NCBI RefSeq assembly: GCF_018417535.1
Contig: NZ_CP070977.1
Coordinates: 3,162,001-3,226,000 of the forward strand
DNA: 64,000 bases
From: Burkholderia pyrrocinia
Lineage (GTDB): Bacteria > Pseudomonadota > Gammaproteobacteria > Burkholderiales > Burkholderiaceae
Direction of reading: 5' to 3'
Shown: piece after piece, positions 46,176 through 55,126 of the stretch
Position numbering within the stretch: position 1 is the first letter of the stretch
Layout: each line of letters starts with the position of its first letter
Program-made: the position numbers and the translations under genes
The notes under the pieces: model-generated
The model's input: only the letters and a program-made list of their open reading frames with translations
The model's database searches: none
Told to the model about the DNA's origin: nothing

Positions 46176-47567
46176 ATGACACGAACCCGTTCTTCCGCTC
46201 CGTCTTCTTCCGGCCGCCCGGCGCGCCTGTCCGCACTGCACCTGGCGCCCGAGTCGCTCGGCTTCGCACTCGACGCGGCCGCGCAGGCGGTCGATGCGGT
46301 ACGGCGCGGCACCGCGCTGCCGGCAGCACTCTCGGCGGTATTCGGGCAGATGGCGTCCGGTGCGCAGGCGCTCGCGCGCGGCGCGACGCAGGACGTTGCG
46401 TACCGGACGATGCGTCGCCTCGGCAGTGCGGACTGGCTGATCGGCCGGTTCGTCGGCAAGGCGCCGCCCGCGCACGTGCACGCGGTACTCGCGGGCGCAT
46501 TCGCGCTGCTGCTCGACCCGGCGGAAGATGCCGCGTATCCGGCGTTCACGGTGGTCGACCAGGCCGTCACCGTGATCGGCGCGCGGCGCGAATACGCGTT
46601 CGCGAAGGGCATGGTCAACGCGGTGCTGCGTCGTTTCCTGCGCGAGCGCGATGCGCTCGTCGCGGCGATGCAGGACGACGCCGTCGCGCGCTGGAATTAC
46701 CGCGCATGGTGGGTCGATGCGGTGAAGCGCGCATGGCCCGATGCATGGCAGGCGATCCTCGCGGCCGGCGAGCGCCAGGGGCCGCTGACGCTGCGCGTGA
46801 ATGCGCGCCGCGCAAGCGTCGACGCGTATCTCGACACGTTGCGCACGAGCGGGATCGAAGCGACCGCAATCGGCCGGCATGCGGTGCGGCTCGCATCGGC
46901 GCTGCCGGTCGAGCGCATTCCGGGATTCGCCGACGGCGTGGTGTCGGTGCAGGATGCCGGCGCGCAGCTCGCGGCAGAATGGCTCGGCGCGCGCGACGGC
47001 ATGCGCGTGCTCGACGCATGTGCGGCGCCCGGCGGCAAGACCGGCCATATTCTCGAACTGGCCGATGCGGAAGTCGTTGCGCTCGAAAGCGACGCGACGC
47101 GCGCGGCACGCATCGGCGAGAACCTCGTGCGCCTGTCGCTGGAAGCGGACGTGCGCGTCGGCGATGCAGGTGCGCCCGATGCGTGGTACGACGGGCGCCC
47201 GTTCGACCGTATCCTGGCCGATGTGCCGTGCTCGGCCTCCGGCATCGTGCGGCGGCACCCCGACATTCGCTGGCTGCGCCGCGAGGCCGACATCCCGGCG
47301 CTCGTCGCGGAGCAGCGCCGCATCCTGTCGGCGCTGTGGCCGCTCGTGAAGCCGGGCGGCGAACTGCTTTACGTGACCTGTTCGATCTTTCCCGAAGAAG
47401 GCGAGTTGCAGGCCCGCTGGTTTGAAGCGGCTTGTGAAGATGCGGTACGATTGGACGCCCCCGGCCAACTGCTGCCGGACGGAGTGCAGGGAGGGGCTGC
47501 CGCCGGCGCACTCGACCAGAACACCGATCACGACGGATTTTTCTACGCGCGGTTTCAGAAACGGTGA
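46176..47567 (+). CDS. rsmB: 16S rRNA (cytosine-967-C5)-methyltransferase RsmB
   Basis: A 463-residue enzyme with an N-terminal NusB-like RNA-binding domain (~25-170). The SAM-dependent methyltransferase domain shows VLDACAAPGGKTGHILEL, the catalytic DVPCSASGIVRRHPDIRWL, then VTCSIFPEEGE. The first Cys of DVPCSASG and the second in VTCSIF are the pair used by m5C methyltransferases. It overlaps the next gene by GTGA. Confidence 0.95.
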   Translation: MTRTRSSAPSSSGRPARLSALHLAPESLGFALDAAAQAVDAVRRGTALPAALSAVFGQMASGAQALARGATQDVAYRTMRRLGSADWLIGRFVGKAPPAHVHAVLAGAFALLLDPAEDAAYPAFTVVDQAVTVIGARREYAFAKGMVNAVLRRFLRERDALVAAMQDDAVARWNYRAWWVDAVKRAWPDAWQAILAAGERQGPLTLRVNARRASVDAYLDTLRTSGIEATAIGRHAVRLASALPVERIPGFADGVVSVQDAGAQLAAEWLGARDGMRVLDACAAPGGKTGHILELADAEVVALESDATRAARIGENLVRLSLEADVRVGDAGAPDAWYDGRPFDRILADVPCSASGIVRRHPDIRWLRREADIPALVAEQRRILSALWPLVKPGGELLYVTCSIFPEEGELQARWFEAACEDAVRLDAPGQLLPDGVQGGAAAGALDQNTDHDGFFYARFQKR

Positions 47568-48154
47568 CGATCAAACACCTTTTTCCACTTCGGCTCGCGG
47601 CCGTCCTGATGGTCGCGTTGACGCTGTGCCTGGCCGTCGTCCGGCCGGCGCATGCCCAGTCGATCGCCGTGCAGCGTGCGTCGCTCCAGGCCGACGGAAG
47701 CGGCTGGAGCCTCGACGCCCGCTTCGATTTCGAGCTGAATCCGAACCTCGAGGATGCCGTTAACAAAGGCATTCCGGTGTATTTCACGACGGATTTCGAG
47801 TTGAGCCGCGCGCGCTGGTACTGGCTTGACGAACAGCCGGTATCGGTGTCACAGACGATCCGCCTGTCGTTCCAGCCGCTCACGCGCGAGTACCGCGTGT
47901 CGACGGGCGGCCTGCAACTCGGTTTCCCGTCGCTGAAGGACGCGCTCGCGGTGGTCCGGCACATCACGTCGTGGCACGTGATCGACCGCAACCAGGTGCG
48001 CACGGGCGAAACCTACATGGCGTCGGTGCGGATGCAGCTCGATACGGCGCTGATGCCGAAGCCGTTCCAGGTCGACGCCGTGAACAACCGCGACTGGACG
48101 CTCGGGTCGGACTGGAAGCGCTTCAACTTCACGGTGACCGAACGTGCTAAATAA
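47564..48154 (+). CDS. DUF4390 exported protein
   Basis: A 196-residue exported protein: signal segment (residues ~8-30, ending RPAHAQ), then a beta-rich DUF4390 domain with WSLDARFDFELNPNLEDAVN, GIPVYFTTDFELSRARWYW and REYRVSTGGLQLGFPSLKDA. It starts with GTG overlapping the rsmB stop and overlaps the sensor kinase gene by 11 bp. The fixed rsmB-DUF4390-ntrY-ntrX order in Burkholderiales suggests a link to signalling, but its function is unknown. Confidence 0.9.
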   Translation: MTIKHLFPLRLAAVLMVALTLCLAVVRPAHAQSIAVQRASLQADGSGWSLDARFDFELNPNLEDAVNKGIPVYFTTDFELSRARWYWLDEQPVSVSQTIRLSFQPLTREYRVSTGGLQLGFPSLKDALAVVRHITSWHVIDRNQVRTGETYMASVRMQLDTALMPKPFQVDAVNNRDWTLGSDWKRFNFTVTERAK

Positions 48155-50558
48155 AGTGCGCCGCGCGGCCAGCGGGAAGAGCCTCCTCGTTCGCGTGATC
48201 GTCTCGACCGTCGCGCTCACCGCGCTGCTGCTGCTCGTGCTGCTCGCGGCCGCGAGCGCCAACACCGAATTCTTCGATCGCTACTACTCGTGGCTGTACG
48301 CGACGAACATCGTCGTCGCGCTCGTGTTCCTGCTCGTGGTGCTCGGGCTGATCGGGATGATCGTCGTGCGCCTGCGCAAGGGCAAGTTCGGCACGCGGCT
48401 GCTCGCGAAGCTCGCGGTGTTCTTCGCGCTCGTCGGCGTGGTGCCCGGCGGGATCATCTACATCGTGTCGTACCAGTTCGTGTCGCGCAGCATCGAGTCG
48501 TGGTTCGACGTGAACGTCGAGACGGCGCTGACGGCCGGCCTGAACCTCGGCCGCGGGATGCTCGATGCGTCGCTGTCCGATCTGCAGACGAAGGCGCGGC
48601 TGATGTCCGATCAGCTCGCGAGCGTCGACGCGAACACGAACGGCACGACGCTTACGCTGCTGCGGCTGCGCGACCAGTTCGGCGTGCAGGACGCGACGAT
48701 CGTCGAGCCGAGCCGCGGCGGTTCGGGCGCGGCGCCCGACCTGCATATCGTCGCGCAGGCGTCGGGCAATTTTGCGGCGTTGATTCCGGACGACCTGCCG
48801 ACGTCGCTGATGCTGAGCCAGGCGCGCGAACACGGCGCGTACGCGGCGATCGAGGGCGAAGTCGACGGCGACCCGCGCGCGCACGGCGCGAAAGGCGCGC
48901 TGCGGTTGCGTGTCGTGCGGCCGATTCCCGATGCGACGACATCGCTGTTGCAGCCGGCCGAACGCTTCCTGCAGCTCACGCAACCGGTGCCGCCCACGCT
49001 CGCGCACAACGCCGACGCCGTGCAGCGCGCGTATCGCGAGTACCAGGAAAAGTCGCTCGGCCGCACGGGGCTGCGCAAGATGTACATCGGCACGCTGACG
49101 CTCGCGCTGTTCCTCGCGACCTTCATCGCGATGATGCTCGCGCTCGCGCTCGGCCAACAGCTCGCGCGGCCGCTGTTCCTGCTCGCGCAGGGCACCAAGG
49201 AGATCACGGAAGGCGACTACACGCCGAAGCGCGAGATCAAGACGCGCGACGAGCTCGGCTTCCTCACGCAGTCGTTCAACGCGATGACGCGCCAGTTGTC
49301 CGAGGCGCGGCTCGCGGTCGAGAAGAACCGCATCGCGCTCGAGCATTCGAAGACGTATCTCGAGAGCATCCTCGCGAACCTGACCGCAGGCGTGTTCGTG
49401 CTCGACCGCCAGTTCCGGCTGACGACGGCCAACCGCGGCGCCGAGCGGATCTTCCGGCAGCCGTTCAACGCGCTGATCGGCACGACGCTCGACCGGATCG
49501 GCGTTGCCGCGGGGTTCGGTGCAATGGTGCGCAAGGCATTCGCCGATCGCGAGGCGGCGTCCGACGGCGGCAGCGGCGATCGCGGCCACTGGCAGCAGCA
49601 GTTCGCGATCGAGATGCCGGGCGAAACCGAACCGCTGACGCTGCTCGTGCGCGGCGCGCGCCTCGTGTCGACGGTCGAGGGGCAGGCCGACGATCCGCAG
49701 ACGTCCGGTTACGTCGTCGTGTTCGACGATATTTCCGACGTGATTTCCGCGCAGCGTTCGGTCGCGTGGGGCGAGGTCGCGCGGCGGCTCGCGCACGAGA
49801 TCAAGAATCCGCTGACGCCGATCCAGCTGTCGGCCGAGCGGCTGCAGATGAAGCTGTCCGACAAGCTCGCGCCGTCCGACGCGGATGTGCTCAAGCGCGG
49901 CGCGACGATGATCGTCAACCAGGTGGCCGCGATGAAGCGGATGGTCGACGATTTCCGCGAATACGCGCGCACGCCGCCGGCGGTGCTCGCGAACCTGCAG
50001 TTGAACGAACTGGCAAGCGAGGTGCTCGGGCTGTATGGTGTCGGTGAAGGCAAGAGCCCGATCGTCGCCGAGCTCGCGCCGTCGCTGCCGGTGATTCGCG
50101 GCGACGCGACGCAATTGCGCCAGGTGATCCACAACCTGCTGCAGAATGCGCAGGATTCGGTCGCGGAGTCCGCACATCCGCGTGTGTTGATCGAAACCAA
50201 GACAGTAGAATATGGCGATCCCGACGCCGAGGGCAAAACGCGCGTCGCGGTACGTCTTACCGTGTCCGACAACGGGCCCGGTTTTCCGGCACGCATCCTG
50301 ACCCGCGCGTTCGAGCCTTACGTGACGACGAAGGCGAAGGGCACAGGGCTCGGGCTGGCCACGGTCAAGAAAATCGTCGATGAGCACGGTGCGCGGATCG
50401 ATCTGCGCAATCGCATGCACGGCGAGACCGTCGAGGGTGCGCAGGTGTCGATCCTGTTCCTGCAGATGGCGAGCGATGCGCCGGGCGCCGAATCGGGCGC
50501 GCAGGGCGGGACGACCCCCGCTAAGACAAAAGCAAGTGAGCAGACAAGGGCAGCGTAA
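48144..50558 (+). CDS. ntrY: NtrY-like membrane sensor histidine kinase
   Basis: An 804-residue kinase. Three hydrophobic helices lie in the first ~110 residues, then a large extracytoplasmic domain and another helix (~310-333). HAMP follows (~335-385), then a PAS domain (~390-500), HisKA with the phospho-His in RLAHEIKNPLTPIQLSAERL, and HATPase_c (NLLQNAQDS, DNGPGFP, TKGTGLGLATVKK-like in TKAKGTGLGLATVKKIVDEH). The start is GTG within the end of the DUF4390 gene. Its partner is the response regulator directly downstream. The signal is unknown; nitrogen or redox sensing is suggested only by family. Confidence 0.92.
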   Translation: MLNKVRRAASGKSLLVRVIVSTVALTALLLLVLLAAASANTEFFDRYYSWLYATNIVVALVFLLVVLGLIGMIVVRLRKGKFGTRLLAKLAVFFALVGVVPGGIIYIVSYQFVSRSIESWFDVNVETALTAGLNLGRGMLDASLSDLQTKARLMSDQLASVDANTNGTTLTLLRLRDQFGVQDATIVEPSRGGSGAAPDLHIVAQASGNFAALIPDDLPTSLMLSQAREHGAYAAIEGEVDGDPRAHGAKGALRLRVVRPIPDATTSLLQPAERFLQLTQPVPPTLAHNADAVQRAYREYQEKSLGRTGLRKMYIGTLTLALFLATFIAMMLALALGQQLARPLFLLAQGTKEITEGDYTPKREIKTRDELGFLTQSFNAMTRQLSEARLAVEKNRIALEHSKTYLESILANLTAGVFVLDRQFRLTTANRGAERIFRQPFNALIGTTLDRIGVAAGFGAMVRKAFADREAASDGGSGDRGHWQQQFAIEMPGETEPLTLLVRGARLVSTVEGQADDPQTSGYVVVFDDISDVISAQRSVAWGEVARRLAHEIKNPLTPIQLSAERLQMKLSDKLAPSDADVLKRGATMIVNQVAAMKRMVDDFREYARTPPAVLANLQLNELASEVLGLYGVGEGKSPIVAELAPSLPVIRGDATQLRQVIHNLLQNAQDSVAESAHPRVLIETKTVEYGDPDAEGKTRVAVRLTVSDNGPGFPARILTRAFEPYVTTKAKGTGLGLATVKKIVDEHGARIDLRNRMHGETVEGAQVSILFLQMASDAPGAESGAQGGTTPAKTKASEQTRAA

Positions 50559-51260
50559 ATGGCAACCATCCTGGTGGTAGATGATGAAATGGGCATCCGG
50601 GAATTGCTCTCGGAGATCCTCAGCGATGAAGGACATGTCGTCGAGGCAGCGGAGAACGCGCAGGCCGCGCGGGAATACCGGCTGAATCAGGCGCCCGATC
50701 TCGTGCTGCTCGATATCTGGATGCCCGATACCGACGGCGTCACGTTGCTCAAGGAATGGGCCGCGCAGGGGCTGCTGACGATGCCCGTGATCATGATGTC
50801 CGGGCACGCGACGATCGACACGGCCGTCGAGGCGACGAAGATCGGCGCGCTCGATTTCCTCGAGAAGCCGATCGCGCTGCAGAAGTTGCTGAAGTCCGTC
50901 GAGCACGGTCTCGCACGCGGCGCGGCGCCGGTGTCCGCGAACGCGGCGGCGAAGGCCGGCGCCGGGCAGGGCGCGGGGCCCGCGGCGGTTGCGTCCGCGG
51001 CGGCGCTGCCGACGCTCGGCGACGACATGGCGGCGGCACTCGGCCTCGCGGGGCAGACGGCCGCGATCCCGTTCGACATCCCATTGCGTGAAGCACGCGA
51101 TGCGTTCGAGCGCGCGTACTTCGAATATCACCTCGCGCGCGAGAACGGCAGCATGACGCGCGTCGCGGAGAAGACGGGCCTCGAGCGCACGCACCTGTAT
51201 CGCAAGCTCAAGCAGCTCGGCGTCGAGCTCGGCAAGAAGCCGTCCGAAGGCGCGATATAA
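50559..51260 (+). CDS. Response regulator, receiver plus Fis-type HTH, no AAA+ domain
   Basis: A 233-residue partner of the upstream kinase. Receiver domain at 1-120 with Asp9, Asp10, phospho-acceptor Asp52 (VLLDIWMPD) and Lys in LEKP. An Ala/Gly-rich linker (~125-165) follows, then a Fis-like helix-turn-helix near the C-terminus (ENGSMTRVAEKTGLERTHLY, then RKLKQLGVELG). NtrX/NtrC relatives have a ~240-residue sigma-54-activating AAA+ domain between these parts; it is absent here, so it should act without sigma-54 ATPase function. It begins right after the kinase stop. Confidence 0.92.
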   Translation: MATILVVDDEMGIRELLSEILSDEGHVVEAAENAQAAREYRLNQAPDLVLLDIWMPDTDGVTLLKEWAAQGLLTMPVIMMSGHATIDTAVEATKIGALDFLEKPIALQKLLKSVEHGLARGAAPVSANAAAKAGAGQGAGPAAVASAAALPTLGDDMAAALGLAGQTAAIPFDIPLREARDAFERAYFEYHLARENGSMTRVAEKTGLERTHLYRKLKQLGVELGKKPSEGAI

Positions 51261-51278
51261 GATTTTTTGCGAAAACGC

Positions 51279-51307
51279 TTGAGCAGATGTGAAAAGCTCG
51301 ATATACT
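51279..51307 (+). promoter_or_regulatory. tRNA-Phe promoter
   Basis: TTGAGC (51279-51284), 17-bp spacer, TATACT (51302-51307), 13 bp before the tRNA. Confidence 0.7.
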
Positions 51308-51320
51308 TTCATTCTTCGTT

Positions 51321-51396
51321 GGCCCGGTAGCTCAGTTGGTAGAGCAGCGGATTGAAAATCCGCGTGTCGATGGTTCGATTCCGTCCCAGGCCACCA
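51321..51396 (+). tRNA. tRNA-Phe (anticodon GAA)
   Basis: A 76-nt cloverleaf with encoded CCA: D-arm AGCTCAGTTGGTAGAGC, anticodon stem GCGGA/TCCGC with loop TTGAAAA (GAA), T-arm GGTTCGATTCC. A parDE module and a gene of unknown function lie immediately downstream. Confidence 0.96.
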
Positions 51397-51403
51397 GAAT
51401 TAG

Positions 51404-51432
51404 ACGCCCGACCTGAACAGGTCGGGCGTTTT
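51404..51432 (+). terminator. Terminator after tRNA-Phe
   Basis: CGCCCGACCT / AGGTCGGGCG perfect 10-bp stem, 4-nt loop, followed by T4. Confidence 0.85.
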
Positions 51433-51499
51433 CATTTCTGCGCTCTGATATGTCATTCGGCCGTTTGCCAAATTTTGCCAAGCGGATTAGCATGGCCGC

Positions 51500-51727
51500 A
51501 TGAGCACCATGAATATCTCCCTTCCCGAATCGCTGAAGGCTTTCGTCGATGAGCAGGTCGGCCTGCGCGGTTACGGTACCAGCAGCGAGTACGTGCGCGA
51601 ACTGATTCGCAAGGATCAGGATCGCCAGCATCTGCGCGGGCTGCTGTTGGCGGGCGCCGCTTCGGCGCCTACCGCGCCTGTCGGTGACGATTATTTCGAT
51701 TCGCTGCGGGTTCGCGCCCGCGGATGA
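51500..51727 (+). CDS. parD: ParD-type antitoxin
   Basis: A 75-residue ribbon-helix-helix DNA-binding antitoxin: MNISLPESLKAFVDEQVGLR then GYGTSSEYVRELIRKDQDRQ, as in ParD. The C-terminal part, which should wrap the toxin, ends DDYFDSLRVRARG. Its stop overlaps the start of the toxin gene (ATGA). Such pairs normally repress their own promoter through the RHH domain. Confidence 0.92.
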   Translation: MSTMNISLPESLKAFVDEQVGLRGYGTSSEYVRELIRKDQDRQHLRGLLLAGAASAPTAPVGDDYFDSLRVRARG

Positions 51728-52056
51728 CGAAGAAGCCTGTCGTTCCGAGGGGGCTTGCCAGGCAGGATGTCGAAGACGCAATCGACGACTACCTGCGACA
51801 GAATGCGCGGGAAGCCGCACTCGGTTTCGTCGACGCGCTCGAGCAGGCGTATATGCATATCGGCCGACATGCGGCGACCGGTTCGCCTCGTTATGCTCAT
51901 GAGCTCGCTGTGCCGGGATTGCGTAGCTGGCAACTGACGCACTACCCGCACATCGTTTTCTATGTCGAGCACGACGATCACGTCGATGTCTGGCGCGTAT
52001 TGCACGGCATGCGCGATATTCCGTCGTGGCTGCGCGAAGAGGATGGCCAGAGCTGA
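51724..52056 (+). CDS. parE: ParE-type toxin (RelE/ParE family)
   Basis: A 110-residue RelE/ParE-fold toxin: ARQDVEDAIDDYLRQNAREA, a central GSPRYAHELAVPGLRSWQLT and YPHIVFYVEHDDHVDVWRVL-HGMRDIP at the C-terminus. By family it inhibits DNA gyrase, which cannot be confirmed from sequence. Translationally coupled to parD. Base composition is slightly more AT-rich than flanking core genes. Confidence 0.9.
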   Translation: MTKKPVVPRGLARQDVEDAIDDYLRQNAREAALGFVDALEQAYMHIGRHAATGSPRYAHELAVPGLRSWQLTHYPHIVFYVEHDDHVDVWRVLHGMRDIPSWLREEDGQS

Positions 52057-52123
52057 CCTGTTCCCCCTTGTCGGAGCGACGTTTTTCGCCGTCATCGCGT
52101 CGCGACAACCAGGAGGTGAACTG

Positions 52124-52834
52124 ATGAAGGGAAGAAAAAGCGCGTTGCCGTTCGAGTTGCAATCGCTGCGCAGGCGCAAGGCTGCGTATATCGACGTGAG
52201 GAATCGCATTCGGCGAGCAGCGCCGATGCTCGGCGGACAGTTCACCACGCACGATTACCTGCACGGTCGCAATGGCTGGATCGATGCATTTTTTCTTGGA
52301 CGCAAGGCTCCGGTGTTCTACAACCTGACGATCGAGACCGCGCGCCATGCATTTCAGGAAGCCGTTCAAGATCGCGCATGGCGGCATTCGTATGAACTCG
52401 CACCCGACCGCGAACCGCTGTTTGTCGACGCCGTGGTCGACCCGAAATCGGGGTGCCGTACGTTCGGTGCACGGGAGCCCGTCCGTTACCCCGAGCTCGA
52501 TGGCAATACGCGGGCCGAATGGGTGCAGGCGCACCTTCAGTCCGTTGCCGACAGTGGCGACATCGAGGTCTTCGAAGCGTGGGAGTTGCATCGCGATTAT
52601 TCCGTCGGCATAGGGTTGCATGCGACGATCGATGTGCCCTATATCACGGTCGACGCAGTGAACGGTTTCATCGACCGTTTCCGCGTGACCGAGGCAAATC
52701 ATCGCGATCCGGTGCCGCGTGCTTGGCGATATGAGCAATTGCCGCACTGGGGATTGGAGGCAAATGCGGTACTTGAGCCGTGGGAGTGGGCTGACGCGGA
52801 AGCGAAGGCTGGGCTGGCCGTCCCCGACCGTTGA
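52124..52834 (+). CDS. Protein of unknown function downstream of parDE
   Basis: A 236-residue soluble protein with a good AGGAGG eight bases before the ATG at 52124. It starts basic (MKGRKSALPFELQSLRRRKA), has a middle section TRAEWVQAHLQSVADSGDIE, and ends acidic (LEPWEWADAEAKAGL). No signal peptide, membrane helix or known motif is visible. It could be cargo carried with the toxin-antitoxin pair. A terminator follows at 52864. Confidence 0.75.
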   Translation: MKGRKSALPFELQSLRRRKAAYIDVRNRIRRAAPMLGGQFTTHDYLHGRNGWIDAFFLGRKAPVFYNLTIETARHAFQEAVQDRAWRHSYELAPDREPLFVDAVVDPKSGCRTFGAREPVRYPELDGNTRAEWVQAHLQSVADSGDIEVFEAWELHRDYSVGIGLHATIDVPYITVDAVNGFIDRFRVTEANHRDPVPRAWRYEQLPHWGLEANAVLEPWEWADAEAKAGLAVPDR

Positions 52835-52863
52835 GTGTGATAAAATCGTACGCTGCCGGTACC

Positions 52864-52897
52864 AACCCCAAGAGTCGTGGCGATTCTTGGGGTTTTT
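52864..52897 (+). terminator. Rho-independent terminator
   Basis: AACCCCAAGA / TCTTGGGGTT perfect stem followed by T5. It lies after the unknown gene, in the 337-bp gap before queC. The rest of the gap shows only a lone TATACT (53068-53073) that could be a queC -10 box. Confidence 0.9.
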
Positions 52898-53171
52898 CGC
52901 TTGTGCCGGGTGCGACGCGTCCCGCGTCCTTTTGGGCGGCATGGTAAAATCCGTGCCCGCTCAATGACTTAGCCGCGGCTTCGAGCGCGGCGCACTGATG
53001 CCGTGCGATGGGCGCCGTGCGATGGCCGGTATAACCTCCCGCCGTCTTTGCGGCATGTGCCGCTGCCTATACTGGTCGAGCCGGCGCAGGCCGGCACGCG
53101 TCGGGCCGCCCGGCGGCAGCCGGCCCCGGGGCGCAGCGCGACGCGAGCCTACACATTCACGGAGTATCACG

Positions 53172-53906
53172 GTGATTCGGACAGACGCTAAAGACGGCGC
53201 GCTCGTGTTGTTTTCCGGCGGGCAGGACTCGGCCACGTGCGTGGCATGGGCACTCGAACGCTACCAGACGGTCGAGACCCTTGGCTTCGATTACGGCCAG
53301 CGCCATCGTGTCGAGCTCGAATGTCGCGAAGGCGTGCGCGAAGCGCTGAAGCGCAAGTTTCCTGCGTGGTCGGACCGGCTCGGCGACGATCACATGATCG
53401 ACCTGTCGGTGCTCGGCGCGATCAGCGATACCGCGATGACGCGCACGATCGAGATCGAGACGGCGGCGAACGGCCTGCCGAACACGTTCGTGCCGGGCCG
53501 CAACCTGATGTTCATGACGATCGCCGCGGCGATCGCCTATCGCCGCGGGCTGCGCGTGCTGGTCGGCGGGATGTGCGAGACCGATTTTTCGGGGTACCCC
53601 GACTGCCGCGACGATACGATGAAGGCGCTGCAGGTCGCGCTGAACCTCGGGATGGACACGCGTGTCGTGCTCGAGACGCCGCTGATGTGGCTCGACAAGG
53701 CGCAGACGTGGCAGCTCGCCGAACAGCTCGGCGGCGAAGCGCTCGTCGAACTGATCCGCGTCGAGACGCACACGTGCTACGTGGGCGAGCGCGCGGAACT
53801 GCACGACTGGGGCTTCGGCTGCGGCGAGTGCCCGGCCTGCAAGCTGCGCAAGCGCGGCTACGAGGCCTACCTGAAGGGCGAGCGGGTGACCGAAGCGCCG
53901 CTGTGA
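53172..53906 (+). CDS. queC: 7-cyano-7-deazaguanine synthase QueC
   Basis: ATP-dependent conversion of 7-carboxy-7-deazaguanine to preQ0 in queuosine synthesis. It has 244 residues. The PP-loop is [12 protein letters not shown] at the N-terminus. [19 protein letters not shown] is in the middle, and a zinc site with [15 protein letters not shown] is near the C-terminus. Start GTG at 53172 with ACGGAG upstream. First gene of queC-queE-queD. Confidence 0.96.
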   Translation: MIRTDAKDGALVLFSGGQDSATCVAWALERYQTVETLGFDYGQRHRVELECREGVREALKRKFPAWSDRLGDDHMIDLSVLGAISDTAMTRTIEIETAANGLPNTFVPGRNLMFMTIAAAIAYRRGLRVLVGGMCETDFSGYPDCRDDTMKALQVALNLGMDTRVVLETPLMWLDKAQTWQLAEQLGGEALVELIRVETHTCYVGERAELHDWGFGCGECPACKLRKRGYEAYLKGERVTEAPL

Positions 53907-53981
53907 CGCGGATGCGCCGGCAGCGCTTGATGGATAACGGATTCTGATCGACAACGAGCGGCGCGAGCCGGACGAAGGACG

Positions 53982-54614
53982 ATGACTTACGCGGTCAAGG
54001 AAATTTTCTACACGTTGCAGGGCGAGGGCGCGAACGCGGGCCGGCCGGCCGTGTTCTGCCGGTTCGCCGGCTGCAACCTGTGGTCGGGCCGCGAAGAGGA
54101 TCGTGCGGAGGCAGTGTGCCGTTTCTGCGATACGGACTTCGTCGGCACCGACGGCGAGAACGGCGGCAAGTTCAAGGACGCCGAAGCGCTCGTCGCGACG
54201 ATCGCCGGCCTGTGGCCGGATGGCGAGGCGCACCGCTTCGTCGTCTGCACGGGCGGCGAGCCGATGCTGCAGCTCGACCAGCCGCTCGTTGACGCGCTGC
54301 ACGCGGCGGGCTTCGAGATCGCGATCGAGACCAACGGCTCGCTGCCGGTGCTCGAATCGATCGACTGGATCTGCGTGAGCCCGAAGGCCGATGCACCGCT
54401 CGTCGTCACGAAGGGCAACGAACTGAAGGTCGTGATCCCGCAGGACAACCAGCGGCTGGCCGACTATGCGAAGCTCGACTTCGAGTATTTCCTCGTCCAG
54501 CCGATGGACGGCCCGTCGCGCGACCTCAATACGAAGCTCGCGATCGACTGGTGCAAGCGTCATCCGCAGTGGCGCCTGTCGATGCAGACCCACAAATATC
54601 TGAACATTCCCTGA
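53982..54614 (+). CDS. queE: 7-carboxy-7-deazaguanine synthase QueE
   Basis: A radical-SAM enzyme (210 residues) that turns CPH4 into 7-carboxy-7-deazaguanine. The iron-sulfur ligands form a CX14CX2C pattern (CNLWSGREEDRAEAVCRFC), a variant known in QueE, instead of the canonical CX3CX2C. Next come TGGEPMLQLDQP and ETNGSLPVL. It lies between queC and queD. Confidence 0.96.
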   Translation: MTYAVKEIFYTLQGEGANAGRPAVFCRFAGCNLWSGREEDRAEAVCRFCDTDFVGTDGENGGKFKDAEALVATIAGLWPDGEAHRFVVCTGGEPMLQLDQPLVDALHAAGFEIAIETNGSLPVLESIDWICVSPKADAPLVVTKGNELKVVIPQDNQRLADYAKLDFEYFLVQPMDGPSRDLNTKLAIDWCKRHPQWRLSMQTHKYLNIP

Positions 54615-54632
54615 GCCACGGCCTTTGACATC

Positions 54633-55085
54633 GTGCTGATTACCCGAAAACTCGAATTCGATGCGGGCCACCGCATTCCCGATCACCGCAGCCAGTGCAG
54701 GAACCTGCACGGCCATCGCTACGTGCTCGAAATCACGCTGCGCGGCGATCTCGTCGATACCGAGGGGGCGCCCGACCGCGGCATGGTGATGGATTTCGCC
54801 GACGTGAAGGCGCTTGCGATGGAGCACCTTGTCAGCAAGTGGGACCACGCGTTCCTGGTCTATGCGCGCGACGAGGTCGTGCGCTCGTTCCTCGAACAGA
54901 TGGCCGACCACAAGACCGTCGTGATCGACCGGATCCCGACCGTCGAGAACCTCGCGGCGATCGCGTTCGACCTCCTCGCGAACGTGTACGACGCGCACTA
55001 CGGCGTGAACCTGCGCCTCGAGCGCGTGCGCTTGTACGAAACGCCGAACTGCTGGGCCGACGTCGAGCGCCAGCCCGGCCGCTGA
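54633..55085 (+). CDS. queD: 6-carboxy-tetrahydropterin synthase QueD
   Basis: A 150-residue enzyme making CPH4 from dihydroneopterin triphosphate. Zinc His in FDAGHRIPDH and LHGHRYVLEI, catalytic Cys in SQCRNLHGH, and a later WDHAFLVY. GTG start 18 bp after queE. Completes the preQ0 pathway except for GTP cyclohydrolase, which is not in this window. Confidence 0.95.
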   Translation: MLITRKLEFDAGHRIPDHRSQCRNLHGHRYVLEITLRGDLVDTEGAPDRGMVMDFADVKALAMEHLVSKWDHAFLVYARDEVVRSFLEQMADHKTVVIDRIPTVENLAAIAFDLLANVYDAHYGVNLRLERVRLYETPNCWADVERQPGR

Positions 55086-55097
55086 TCCCGCCTTTCC

Positions 55098-55126
55098 GGC
55101 AGCCCCGCCGTCCGGCGCGGGCTGCC
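55098..55126 (+). terminator. Hairpin after the queCED operon
   Basis: GGCAGCCC / GGGCTGCC outer arms with further pairing inside; no T run. The rest of the 317-bp gap to the aldolase gene holds no recognised feature. Confidence 0.4.

Noticed and set aside
48147..51194. Long antisense frame opposite the sensor kinase and response regulator genes
   Set aside because: Same shadow effect; the sense strand holds the complete kinase motifs.
52835..53000. attR-type repeat of the tRNA-Phe 3' end
   Set aside because: No repeat of the T-arm/acceptor sequence was found, and there is no integrase.
52900..53171. preQ1 riboswitch upstream of queC
   Set aside because: No conserved preQ1 aptamer core (no A-rich tail with matching hairpin) could be seen.
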